Below the pieces are notes generated by a model, which had not been told where the DNA came from, ran no database searches, and saw only the letters and a list, made by a program, of their open reading frames with translations. From Pegoplata infirma (lineage: Eukaryota; Arthropoda; Insecta; Diptera; Anthomyiidae): DNA of 64,000 nt. The stretch spans positions 133,265,182 through 133,329,181 of the forward strand of contig OY992539.1 of the NCBI GenBank assembly GCA_963921195.1. Reading direction: 5' to 3'. Both the position numbers and the translations under genes were made by a program. Below, in pieces: positions 1 through 12,900 of this stretch (position 1 is the stretch's first letter; every line of letters begins with the position of its first letter).

Positions 1-162
1 GACATCTTTCGTCTAGACAAATTCTCAGATTCTGAGACATTTTTGTTTAGACGAATTCTCAGATTCTGAGACATTCTTCTTTAAAGAAAAAATTTCCGGT
101 GCTGAAACGGATGTTTTAATAAAAAATCTTTGGTTCTAAATCAGTTTTCTTGAAACATTTAT
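1..162. repeat. Degenerate copies of the 35-bp SAT1 satellite
   Basis: Two or three decayed monomers with the palindromic core TCTCAGATTCTGAGA separated by T-rich spacers. This is the same unit that forms perfect arrays at 32.7-33.2 kb and 34.5-35.6 kb. It is non-coding. Confidence 0.6.
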
Positions 163-655
163 TATACCCTCCAACCACAGAATGGGGGTATACTCACTTT
201 GTCATTCCGTTTATAACGCATCGAAATATCGGTTGATCCATGATCGATTCTAAGACATTCTGTGAATGTCCGTCCGTCTGTCTGTAGATGGCACGATGCA
301 GTCCAAAATAAAAGAGCTATCATCCTGAAATTTGGCACGAATATGTTTTATGGTCCTAGGCAGGTTAAGTTCGGAAATAGACCAAATCGGACAAGAGGGA
401 AAAAAGTTCCCTCTTGAAGAATTGAACGAACCTCCGCAAAAATACACTTTTTTTACATGTTTTTTTGTATTTTTGTTAAATAAAGGAAAGATTTGGTATA
501 TCTATCGCGAAGGGAAGGTATTCTCAACGTCCCCCACTGATCCCATTAAGCCCCCACAAAAAAAAAATACCCCTGACAATTTTTTTTTACATTTTCGAGG
601 GTATAAAAGATTTGGCACAGCCGAATTTAACACTCTCACTTGTTTTTTTTCCTAT
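163..655 (+). mobile_element. mini-me/DINE-like (Helentron-type) non-autonomous element, copy 1
   Basis: Begins with an ATACCCTCC-type block and the motif TTTGTCATTCCGT, followed by a short GTCCGTCCGTCTGTCTGT tract. It ends in the stem GGCACAGCC-GAAT and a terminal ...TTACTTGTTT-like stretch. Four copies in the window share this order. Dipteran mini-me/DINE-1 elements are known to carry a (GTCY)n proto-microsatellite, which is the basis for the name; exact ends are inferred by comparing the copies. Confidence 0.55.
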
Positions 656-756
656 TTGTGAAATTTTCAGATTCTAAAACTTTTTTCTGAGTCTTTCGCT
701 TTTGAAAATTTAGTTTTCAAATTTTCCTAATATTTTCTTCATTCTTTATTTTTCAG

Positions 757-987
757 ATGAGTGGTAAGCGTACACGTAGTTTTAAGTGTGCCGTTCATCA
801 TCGTGATCGTGAAGTTTGTTCTGAGAATGATTTTCAATTGGCATTAGAAGAACCACCATTCTTTCAAAAAATGGTTCATATCGTTGCCATGGAAATATTA
901 CCCGAAGAGCGTGATCGCAAATATTATGCAGATCGTTATTCCTGTTGTCCACCGCCATGGTTTATAATATTCATAACCATTATTGAG
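757..987 (+). CDS. stet: Rhomboid gene, first visible coding exon
   Basis: 77 codons. It is preceded by a pyrimidine-rich tract ending TTTTTCAG at 756 and followed by the donor GTAAGT at 988, phase 0. It encodes the cytosolic N-terminal domain, including a hydrophobic-aromatic stretch FFQKMVHIVAMEILP and the CCPPP motif, and the first half of helix 1 (WFIIFITIIE). ATG 757 could be the true start or an internal Met. Confidence 0.85.
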
Positions 988-3900
988 GTAAGTAAATCAA
1001 ACACATCATTAAAATCTGATTAAAAAAAATTAAAACTCCACCCTGACACTATTAAATACAAATATGTTAACCTGTTAAGTGCATATTTCAGTTTTTAAAA
1101 ACTTTACATACAAAATGTTAATATTTTTTAAATTTGATTTTAAAACTTGATTTAAAATATAAGCCAAAAAAATAATTGTAAAACTCAGGACTGGAAACAA
1201 ATGTATTAGTTAAGACTTTTTTGTCAAAACTTTTTCACAACACTTTGAATAATCAAGTCTATATTAAGAAAAATTTTCGTATTTTTAAATATTTAAATGC
1301 GAATATCTTTAAAACTTTACGTGATCGAAAAACTTGGAAGAGAGATTTGGAATCAGGAGGTCAAAATCTATTTAATTCATGTATTCTGATTCATGGTAGT
1401 GCGAGGTGCTGTAAATTTGTCCAACAGTGATATCAAAGCAGTCTGCGAGTTTGGCATGTTCTGATTGTGAGTGGTATACCTAAATTCTACCGATTTTACC
1501 GATTTTGCCATAAACGTTAAATGGGTTAATATATAAATTCCTTATATGATGTTTATCTATGAGCACAATATGATTCAATCACATAAAATATGAATACATA
1601 TTTTTTTAATTTATTATATTTTTATTGCATATTTATTAATAAAATTTAATAAATATTTTTTTTTTGCAAAATTTTGTACAACATATTCATAAATACCAAA
1701 TAAACATATTTATATATGTAAGTTTGTTAGTTTTGAATAAACAATTTATTTATTTGGAATTTATAAATTTCTATAAATCATTTTTAAAACGAATGCATAG
1801 TTTAATTTACACTCGAAAAATAATACAGCCTACCATTTGTAAAAAAAATCGAAATATCGGCCTGGGATCCCATAGGTTAGGTTGTAAGTGGCTGCTGACT
1901 AGGGTTGCCAGATACTAGAATTCAAATAACTTGAAAATGGAAAAAATTCACCTGGATTTAAAAAAAATAAGTGGATTTTTTTTTTTGAATAACTTAAAAC
2001 AAATCGACCGATTTTTAGAAGTAAGATATTTTGGACTACTTTTAGAGTATAACATCAATAAAATGGCTGCATTTATTGGCCACGGCAAATTGTGCCCCTT
2101 TTTAAGCATTTCCACTACATATTCGATCATCTCGAAATGTTGATGTTGTCGTCAATGGTCTAAGACTTCTAGCGTAGATTTTTCTTTTCAAATACTCCAC
2201 AAAAATAAGTCCGAAGTGGTCAAATCGGGAAATCTAGGTGGCCAGTTTTTTTAACTGGATAAATTATACTTTAACTGGAAACTGGACCAGACCCAAAATA
2301 ACTGGAAAATCCAGGCCATTCCCGGCCGTCTGGCAACCCTACTGCTGACGTTTAACCTTAGCACATATAGACTCTGATGTCTGTTGTGATACCACGGGAC
2401 TGTCATGGGTTCTAGTCCCTGCCGTTAAACCAATTTGAGCTTTTCATGAAACTCCTATGATATTGAATTTTGTCATCTGGCAAATTAGAAAGATCGAGCA
2501 GTACCCTAGATCCCAGTGAAGCAAGTCTCTGAGCAGAAAGTGCCGGGCAATGGCAGATAAAGTGTTCGATAGTTTCCAATTTCTACATGCTCTGTGTGCT
2601 TTTCTACTGTGTCCGGACTGAGCCCGGTAAAAACTGCTCTTGAAAGCGATATTAGCTCACTTGTGTGCTGTTTATTCTAAACAGTTATTATGAAAGATAA
2701 AACATAGATTACGTTGGGCACAACTTTATAAATCGGGACTTAAATCCTGATCATTTTATAATCCGGTACCTAATATTACCGGTAACGAAGTTCCAGCGGG
2801 CTGGCTAGTCAAGTACTTTATAAGGGTGCTTTTTCGATCTTTAGAAGTGTTATCCGAAAAAAATTGCTTGAGGGAATTTTGCATTAAATGTTGTTAAATT
2901 TTTTCATTGGTGTTTGTTTTTTTTTTAAGTGAATTTATAAAAAATTCCCACATACAAATATCGTTGTTAATGTTCATTAAAAGTTTATTAAAATCTCTTT
3001 TAACTATAAATATTAAAAAAAAAGCCAAATTTCAAATAAAAAATGCCGCAAATTCTTTTGGTACAATGTGTGTTTTTTATGCCACAAATGAGTATTGAAT
3101 ATTAATTTAATTAATTGTATATAGTGGGTTTGACAACATAAAAAAATTATCATTTTTGTTTTTATTATGTTCAAATTATTATAAATTTATATGTTTATAA
3201 ATCATTTAGTTAATAATGTTTATTTTTTTTATTAAAAAATGTAATAAAAATCTTAATATGTACAATAGGGTGGGCCACTTTGTAAGGACAAAAATTTTTC
3301 GACATTGTGCCATTGATTTTTCGATAGCTTTTGGCATGAGGAAAAAAAATTTACACTACGACATAACATATCAACAAAATCATTTTCGAGGCGCCCAAAT
3401 TTCAATTTTTATACCCTCCAACCACAGTATGGGGGTATACTCACTTTGTCATTCCGTGTGTAACACATCGAAATATCGGTCGGGGACCCCACAAAGCATA
3501 TATATTATTGACCCATGATACAATCTAAGACGATGTCTGTCCGTCCGTCTGTAGAAACCACGATGCAGTCCAAACCAAAAGAGCTAGACCCACGAAGTCT
3601 GGCAAGAATATCTCTTATCTTACTGGTAATGTTAAGTTCGAAGATGGGCAAAATCGGACCGGGGGAAAAAAAGTTCCGCCTTGAAGAACTAAAACAACCC
3701 CTATAACAACCCCTAAAAACAAGATTTTTTATGAATTTTTTAATTTTTGGTCAACAAATGTAGCATTTTTATGACATGTTATATTCATAGACTCGCACTT
3801 GGACCAAGGGGATTAGGAAACTCGATTTTTTTCAGTCCGTCCCCCCTTTTGGGGGCGTGGTTATAGAAAATAAATAAAAATAACAATAAAATGTATTTTT

Positions 3901-6900
3901 TAAGCGTAAATGTCATAAACATACAGGGGCGTATCCAGGATTTTATTTCGGTGGGGGCCCAACATTTTTTTTTTTTACAAAAAATTTGAATAACAGCACA
4001 TGTTTTAGAATTTTTCTCGATCTTTTCCTTGAACTGAATGTAACACAATCAGATTCTTCATCTTTGTGTAAGTTTAAAACTGTTGGGGGGAAAAAATTTT
4101 AATTTTTTTATATTTTAAAATTTTTTGAGAAACTTATCCTTTTTTTAAAAGTGTGAATTGTATCAGATGCTGATACATTTTTACAAAAAAAATTATCAGA
4201 ATCTGATTTTTTTTTCAAAGAAAAGTGTAAGATTCTATGACAATTTCCAGTGAAGGCAGTTTCCATTAGAGAAAAAGTCAAAGACTCTAAATCATATTTC
4301 CAATGGAAAACGTTTCTCGGGAATCACTTTAGAAAATGATTCTATAAACATATTCATAAAATACTTTTCCAAAAGAAAAGACTCCGATTGTAAGACATTT
4401 TCCCGGAATCTAAGATATTTCTAGTCTAATACATTTTCTCATATTCTGAAACATTTAGATTCTGAGAAAATCTTCACTTTTTTTATAAGAAAAATAATTC
4501 ATATTCTGAGACCTTTTTAAAAAGAAAACAGTATAAACAAGTAAAAAAGTTAAATTCGGCCTTGCCGAATGTAGTGATACCCTCCACATTTTCAAAAAGA
4601 TTATTGCAAAAAACTTTATTTAAAAGGAATTACTTTTGAAAAAAAAAAAAAAAAATTTTTTGAAAAAAAAATTTCCGCGAAAAAAAATTTTAGTAAAAAA
4701 AAATCCGCGATTTTTTTCTTTTTTTGTCAAAAAATATGTGCGTACTTGTTTAAATACCATTGGGTGTTCAATTATGTTCACATATGCCAACCAGAAGCCG
4801 AATTAAAGCATTTCGTATTTTAAGGTTATGTTGAATGTACTGAAATTTTTGAGGTGTGCTTATATTTTCGTTCATAACTTTTGAACCGCTGAACCGATAT
4901 CGCTCAAATGCAATACCAAACTTCTCGGGAGAACTTCCAATAAATATGTTAAGTTTCAGTCATCTCTGTGCAATATTTTGTCCGCTACAGCATTTTCCAC
5001 AGACAGGCAGACGGGCATCATGAATATATATACTTTATGGGGTCCCAGATCGATATTTCGATAAGTTACAAACGGAATGACAAACTTATATATACCCTCT
5101 ATCACTAAGTGGAGGGTGTAAAAAAGTTTTTGATTCTAAAACCTTTTTCCTAAAGAAAAATTCTCGGATTCTAAGAAAATTTTCCTATAGAAAAAGTCTA
5201 AAATTCTTAGACATTTTTTTCCTATCGAAAAAGTCTCAGATACTTAAACACTTTTTCATAGAAAAAGTCTCAAATTGGTAGACATTTTCCTATAGAACAA
5301 GTCTCAGATTCTAAGACATTTTACCTATAGGAAAATGTCAGATTCTGAAACATTCTTCATACAGAAAAAGCCTCAGATTCTGAGACATTTTTCCTAAAGA
5401 AAAAGTCTCAGATTATAAAATATTTTTCCCACAGAAAAATACTCAGATTCTTAGGCATTATTCTTATAGAAAAAGATATTTTTACAATAGAAAAAGTCTC
5501 AGATTTTGAGCATTTTTCTATACAAAAAGTCTCAGCTTGTGTCTCTGAGACATTTTTCCTATACACAAAACTTTAGATTTTGAGATAATTTTCCTTAAGA
5601 AAAATTCGTTTATTCTGAGACATTTTCCGAAAAAAGTGTAAGATTCTGAGACATTTTCCCAGATTGTAAGAAAAATTCAGAGAAATTTTTCTTATAGAAA
5701 AGCCTCAGATTCTAAGAATTTTTTTTATAGAAAAAATCTCAGATTTTGAGACATTTTTCAGATTCAGAGACATTATTCCTATAGAAAGTTCTCAGATTCT
5801 GAAACATTTTTCATATAGAAAAGCCTTAGATTCTAAGAATTTTTTATAGAAAGAGTTTCTGATACTGAGACATATTTCCTATAGAAAAAGTCTTAGATTC
5901 TCAGACATTTTTCTTATATAAAGTTTTAGATTCTGAGACATTTTTTTTTAGAAAAGTGTAAGATTCTGAGACATTTTTTTTTTTTAAATAGTCTCGTTCT
6001 AAGACATTTTTCTTAGAGACAAAATCGCATTTGACTACATTTTACTTACAATTAGGTCCATTTATTGTGTACATAAAACTTCAGGTTCTAAGATATTTTT
6101 TCATTAGAATCTTAAGTTGAAAAGTTTCAAATTCTAAGAAAAAATGTTCAGATTTTGAGATTTTTTTAACAGAAATATATTCAGTTTCAAAATATTTTTC
6201 TTCAAAAAATTTTAGATTCTTAATGTTTTTCGATATTTTTAAGAAGTTTTTTAATATTGTACTTGTTATTTGATACCAAATCCTGAAATTTGTGAAATCA
6301 TTTCGGGGGAGGCCCGGGCCCCCGGCCCCCCTGTATACGCCACTGTAAACATATAATGTGTAAACGTAGGGGTCCCCCTTCGATTCCGCCAATCCCCCCT
6401 CAAAAAAAGACAACCCTGCCATTTTTTTTTTAACGTGTTGGGGGGTATTCAAGATTTGGCATAGCCGAATTTCACACTTTTACTTGTTTTCAGACAAGGG
6501 AAAAGTGCAAAACTTAAAACTCTTCAATGAAAAAAACCAAAAGTATTTTTTTCAAAAAAATTTAAATCAATTTTTAAATAAATTTCCTACAATTTTAAAA
6601 TTAAACTCGGTACCGAGTTTTAAAAATAAAACTACGAAACAAAAAGAGTTTTATTTTCGTATAAATAATTTGGTTTTAATAAACAAAAAATGTTTTTGGG
6701 TTTCAAAATTTTTACGTTAAATTTTTAAAATTATAATAAAATATGACCTCACGAAATAGTAACCACTATTTGTATATCTATGTAGATTAGGGTTATAACT
6801 TTTTTTGTAAATCATTTTCCCAAGGGTCTATCTTATAGGCAATATTGTACTGATCATAAAAAAAAAACCTCACGCACCGAACGCGATTTCTAAAATGCCT

Positions 6901-9900
6901 TTAATGATTTTTTTAATTATTTTTTTAATAACATCTTTTTTTATTCCCACTGATTTAAAAACGGACTTCACCATTGAAATCAGCATGCCTTAGTTATATA
7001 GAACTGATGGTCAGATCTTGAGACTGGGTGGGTGACTGACTGATTGGCAATCATCATCGCCCAGCCCAAACCGCTGAAGCTAAAGACTTGAAATTTGGAA
7101 TGTAGGTTTGGGTCCCGACAAAACTACCCACTTAGGGATTTTTTTGAAATTCTGATTCTAAGGGGAGCAAATGGGGGAGAATAGGGTCCTTTTGGTGATT
7201 TTGTATCTTTTGAACTAATAGCCCTAGAAACTGGAAATTTGGACTCTAGGATCCAGTCGCGAAAATAACATTCCGAAAAAATGTTTTTTTGAAAATTCCG
7301 CCTCCAAGGGGAAAATAAGGCAAATTGGTACATTACCTTCTGAACAAATGGTCCCAGAAACTTGAAATCTAGGATCCTCTCGCAGAAATAACATTTTGGA
7401 AAAATTTATATTTTAAAAATTCCTTCTCTATAGATGGGGTATGATGGTATATTTTGTATCTTCTGAACTAATGGTCCCACAAGCTTGAAATTTTAAATAT
7501 AACATTTTGGAAAAATTTATATTTTAAAAATTCCTTCTCTATAGATGGGGTATGATGGTATATTTTGTATCTTCTGAACTAATGGTCCCACAAGCTTGAA
7601 ATTTTAAATATAAGTCCTCTCGCGAAAATTTTTTTTTTTTAAATGTACTTTTTGAAACTTTTGGTTTTAAGGATGGCCAAAAGGGGAAAATAGGGCAATT
7701 CCGTAAATTTTAAACTAATGCTCTTAGAAACATGACATTTGGAATATATCATCTGAAAGAAGTAATTTTTTGAAAATTTTGCTTTTAAGGGGAAAAAGAT
7801 ACAAAAGCTAAAATACCCCGTCCTCAGAAATATTTATGTAAAAAATGGTATTTAAATGATTAAAAAATTGTGGTCATATGCAAATCAATACCTGTGTTTT
7901 AAAGTACTTTACAAATCAAAAATAGACTAAAAACAATTAAAACAAACGTTGAATTTTACGTTCAAAGTATTTCAAAATTATTTTCCAAAAATTTATTAAA
8001 GGTCGATATTTTGTTTTATTAAATTTGATAACGGAAGAAATTTCGAAGTGTTTTTATCATGGGCAGAATCGCGTATAATATTGCAGAATATTATGTTTAT
8101 AATCAGGCTTGCCAGATAAGGGGATTTGGCCCCAAATTGGGGATTTCAACATCGACTTGGGGACAGATTTTAGTGGGGAGGGATTTGGGGATTTCGCAAA
8201 ATTTTGGGGATTTTATATTCATTCTAGAACATATTTGGGGATTTAAAAATTTTCGATATATTTTTTTAAATTTTTTCAGAAAATATTATTTTGAAGTTCA
8301 GATTTGTGAAATGTCCTTTTAACTTTAAAATTTTACGTAAATGTTTGCTGGGTAACGTTATTTATTTTAACAGGTGTTTTAAAAACTTCACATCACTTTT
8401 TATCAAAGTTTGACAACTCATGTTACGAATAGTGGATAAAAACAGCTATGTTATATGGACCATCATGATGAAAATCGCGAAAAACCGTTTTTTTGTATAT
8501 GCCAGCATCACTTTACGAGATGATTTAAGACTCCATCTTTTAGTATATAATGTGGGATTCTTAAACAATTAACTGACCAAAATTTTGGCCAAAAAAGTTT
8601 TCATTTGCTATAATTATAATTATAGTTTTTGTTAAGATAACTTTTGCAAATGAAAACTTTTTTGGCCAAATTTTTGGTCAGTTAATTGTTTAAGAATCCC
8701 ACATTATATACTAAAAGATGGAGTCTTAAATCATCTCGTAAAGTGATGCTGGCATATACAAAAAAACGGGTTTTCGCGATTTTCATCATTATGGTTCATA
8801 TAACATAGCTGTTTTTTGTCCACTATTCGTATTGTTAGGGATGCCTTTTTGATTCACTAAAAGCAAGTTTTTAATCAAAGACCAACTTGGCGATTAATTT
8901 CGCGAAAACCTCAAAAAATTAATAAATTCGCCAATTTAAGGGCTTAAGATCAAAGCTTTAAACCAAATTGGTATAAGAAATATTGCTACAAGTCATATCT
9001 TTATTTTTGATGCCATACAATTTATAAATCATTAACTTTGCAATTTTTTTTGTTAAAAAACTGGCTCGAAATCAGCAAATCTTTAACGACATTTTGCAAG
9101 AAAACTGTACCATACATCGAAAAACAGAGTACGCCATTCGAATAAGCATGTCCGAAATATATAGAAATGATGGTCGTAACTTTTGTTTATTTTTTAGTGT
9201 TCGGCAGTGTAATTTTTAAATACAATTGGACACTTTTAAAAAAACATTAAAGAGTCCAAATGTATTTTGAAATTGTACAAATGTATTTCAAAAAAAAAAA
9301 AAAAAATGTGTACCATTTTTTATGGCATTTGGACAATTTTAAAATACATTTGGAAATTTTTTAAATACATTTAAACAAATTTAAAATCTTTTAAATACAT
9401 TCGGACAGTTTTAAAATACATTTGGGTAAGTTTGAAATACATATGGAAAATTGTAAAATACATTTGGATATGTTTGAAAATACATTTGGACACTATTAAA
9501 TTACATTTCGACCACTTCAAACTACATTTGGAAATTTTTGATATTTTAAATATATTTGGATAATTTTTAAATTTTTAATTGAACCAAATTTTAGTTTTTC
9601 GGAAAATTTTAAATTGTATTTGGACAATTTTAAATTATATTGCATTTGGACAATTTTAAAATAAATTTGGGCAATTTTAAAAGACATTTCGTAATTTTTA
9701 AATTGTTACTAATTTCGAATCGATTTTGTCGAAATACAATTTGTTTAATATGTATAAATACATATTTTTCTTGTTGAAACAACCTACTTAAAATTTCGTT
9801 AAACTATTATTTAACTTTAATTACTAAATTAACTTTAAGTTTTATTTAATATTAATTTAATATTATTATTTAACTTTTATCAAATACCTAAAAAACTATT

Positions 9901-12900
9901 TACAATAACTTCCCAAGCAGAAATTGACGACGGTTATAAAAAAAAAGCGTTCTGAAAGCACTGTAACAAAAAAAGAACGTTCTCAAAACGTTATTTTCGA
10001 ACGCTTTGCGAGCGTTCTCGAAAAGCGTTCTGAAAGCACTGTAACAAAAAAAAGCATTCTCAAAACGCTTTATTCGAACGCCTTGAGAGCGTTTTCGAAA
10101 AGCGTTTTGAAAGCACTTTATTAACAAAATACATGTTCGTTTCAAAATTAAATGGTTTTAAATAGGGATGTGCGATTAATCGATTAATAAATCACTTCGA
10201 TTAATCGAAATCCTGATTAATCAATTAATCGATTAATCATACTTTCTGATTAATCAGAATTATGATTAATCCATTAATTTGAATTTTGATTAATCAAAAA
10301 CGAATAATTTTATTCAATTTTTAAAAGATGTTGGCAAAACAAAATAAAAGACAAACAAAACAAAAAAATTAGGGATGTGCGATTAATCGATTAATTAATC
10401 ACTTCGATTAATCAAAATCCTGATTAATCAATTAATCGATTAATCATACTTTCTGATTAATCAGAACTATGATTAATCGAATAATTTAAATTTTGATTAA
10501 TCAAAATTCATGATTAAAGCAACGTTCACAATGTCAGAGTCAATCCAATCCATGGCACAGATTGAAATGATAACCGTGCATAATGTAGAGTGGAGTTCTG
10601 TCACATTGTTATTGACATATTACTTACATGCTTTGCAATTTCGGGAAAATATCCTTTTAAATTTTGGCCACATAATTCTAAAATTAAAATTTTTGTATTT
10701 TTTAATTTTTGTAACATTTTATTTTTAAATTAACACAGTTTTTGTTTTGTTTATTATTTTTTATGACATTATTAGAGATGGCACTTTCGCAGAGGTGTTT
10801 TTTTTTTCTCTGTTAACGGTTAACATAGGCTCTGTTAACTCCAGATTGGAACTCCAGAGTAGAACATGTTTGACTCTGGAGTGAATTGAAAAAAGATAGT
10901 CAAATTCAAAAATATAAAAGTGCAAAAGGGAAAGGTATAAAATTTTCCACAGATTGGAGTACTCCAACATTGTGAATGCGGCTTAATTGATTAATCAGGA
11001 AGTTGAATATTCAAAATTTGAATAATTGAATATTTTGTTTTGTTTTTATTTTGTTTTTATATTTACATAAATGTTTTATGACTATTGAAAGTTTTTTTAA
11101 AAAATGAATTAAATTTTAGTAAAATTTATTTTTAGTTGTTCTTCTCGGCTCAAAATGAGGATATTATCACGGTCTCTTCACATTACAAAATTACATAATC
11201 AAAAAAAAAATGGATGTGCCCCCAATTATTTGAAGTTAACAAATTGGGACCTTAAACGAACCCGTTTCGAAAATTAATTCATTTTGTTGTATTGCACATG
11301 ATCTCCGGCTCATGCACAATTCAACGCCAATTGGCGTCGAAGTGCTGACACAGAGAACCAACCATTTTTATTGAGCCCGTGTAGAACATTATTTTTTTGT
11401 ATTGTAAATGATCTCCAACTCATGTACAATACAACCAATTGTCGTCGAAGTGCTGTCAGAGAGAAGCATTTCTAGAGGGATTGAACATGGATGCGTGTTA
11501 TTCGTCGTCTTGCATAAATATGTACATACATACATATCGTCAGTGCGCCGACCAGAAACGCTATGTGTTTTTTTTAATGTTTTAAGAGGCTTACAAATCA
11601 GCTCTAAAGCTCGCGGTGCTTTTAAAGAATATTTCTTTCTTATATATTTAAATAATATTGCAAATTTTCTATTTCCATTAATTTGAATTATAAAAAACAT
11701 CCCAATAGTACCAAATATAGCTGTTGTTAGTCTTTTCAGAAAATTTTGAAATACACATAGCGGTTCTGGTTGGCGCGCCGACGATACATACATATGTATA
11801 TTAATTTCTAGATCTGAGCATGATTAGAGGCATATTATTCATATAATCGCTAGTCTTCCATGATAGATCCAAGTTTGAACTTTCCTCATAAATTTTGGAA
11901 AATTTCGTTAAATATATTTTTGGATTTTGGCATATTAAATTTCGTTCTGTTTATTAATTTATAAATTTTGTTATCATATTTAAATATTTTTTTTAGGGAT
12001 GTGCGATTAATCGATTAATAAATCACTTCGATTAATCGAAATCCTGATTAATCAATTAATCGATTAATCATACTTTCTGATTAATCAGAATTATGATTAA
12101 TCAATTAATTTGAATTTTGATTAATCAAAAACGAATAATTTTATTCAATTTTTAAAAGATGTTGGCAAAACAAAATAAAAGACAAACAAAACAAAAAAAT
12201 ATTTAAATATGATAACAAAATTTATAAATTAATAAACAGAACGAAATTTAATATGCCAAAATCCAAAAATATATTTAACGAAATTTTCCAAAATTTATGA
12301 GGAAAGTTCAAACTTGGATCTATCATGGAAGACTAGCGATTATATGAATAATATGCCTCTAATCATGCTCAGATCTAGAAATTAATATACATATGTATGT
12401 ATCGTCGGCGCGCCAACCAGAACCGCTATGTGTATTTCAAAATTTTCTGAAAAGACTAACAACAGCTATATTTGGTACTATTGGGATGTTTTTTATAATT
12501 CAAATTAATGGAAATAGAAAATTTGCAATATTATTTAAATATATAAGAAAGAAATATTCTTTAAAAGCACCGCGAGCTTTAGAGCTGATTTGTAAGCCTC
12601 TTAAAACATTAAAAAAAACACACAGCGTTTCTGATCGGCGCACTGACGATATGTATGTATGTACATTAGGGTGGGGCGATTTGAACATCTTAATGGGCGC
12701 TTCGCGTTTCTGATTCTTGGGATTGTACTGAGCAAAAAAGTCAACTAGACCATACGTCTACGGTGAAAATCGAGCCTCCCGATTTTGACTTGAAGTTTTT
12801 TCTCAGACTTTATTTTTTTTTTGGAAATTTGCAAATGTTCTTGGGCTCATATTTTGTAAACTATTTGAAATTTTGACTTATTTTCAAAAGTAAAGTTGTA

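Larger units (their letters stand above)
3924..6345. mobile_element. hAT-type non-autonomous element, 2.4 kb, TSD TAAACATA
   Basis: Termini CAGGGGCGTATCCAGG and the inverted form of CAGTGGCGTATACAGG. Perfect TSD TAAACATA (3916-3923, 6346-6353). G-rich subterminal sequence lies at both ends. The interior holds a minus-strand mini-me-like copy (4536-5122) and long stretches of degenerate SAT1 repeats. No transposase was found. Confidence 0.9.
3408..6487 (+). mobile_element. mini-me/DINE-like element, copy 2, split by a 2.4-kb hAT insertion
   Basis: The left part (3408-3923) repeats copy 1 from the ATACCCTCC block through the GTCCGTCCGTCT tract. The right part (6354-6487) repeats its end: a block of CCCCC-rich sequence, then GGCATAGCC-GAAT and ACTTTTACTTGTTTTC. 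The parts become contiguous when the element at 3924-6345 and one TSD copy are removed. Confidence 0.6.

Noticed and set aside
6081..6452. 123-residue minus-strand ORF
   Set aside because: It spans the end of a hAT element and the tail of a mini-me copy; composition follows satellite repeats.
11389..12713. Two mirrored ORFs encoding the same 100+ residue peptide (11389-11793 minus, 12393-12713 plus)
   Set aside because: They are the same palindrome arm read in both directions. The peptide has no family features and is explained by the inverted repeat.
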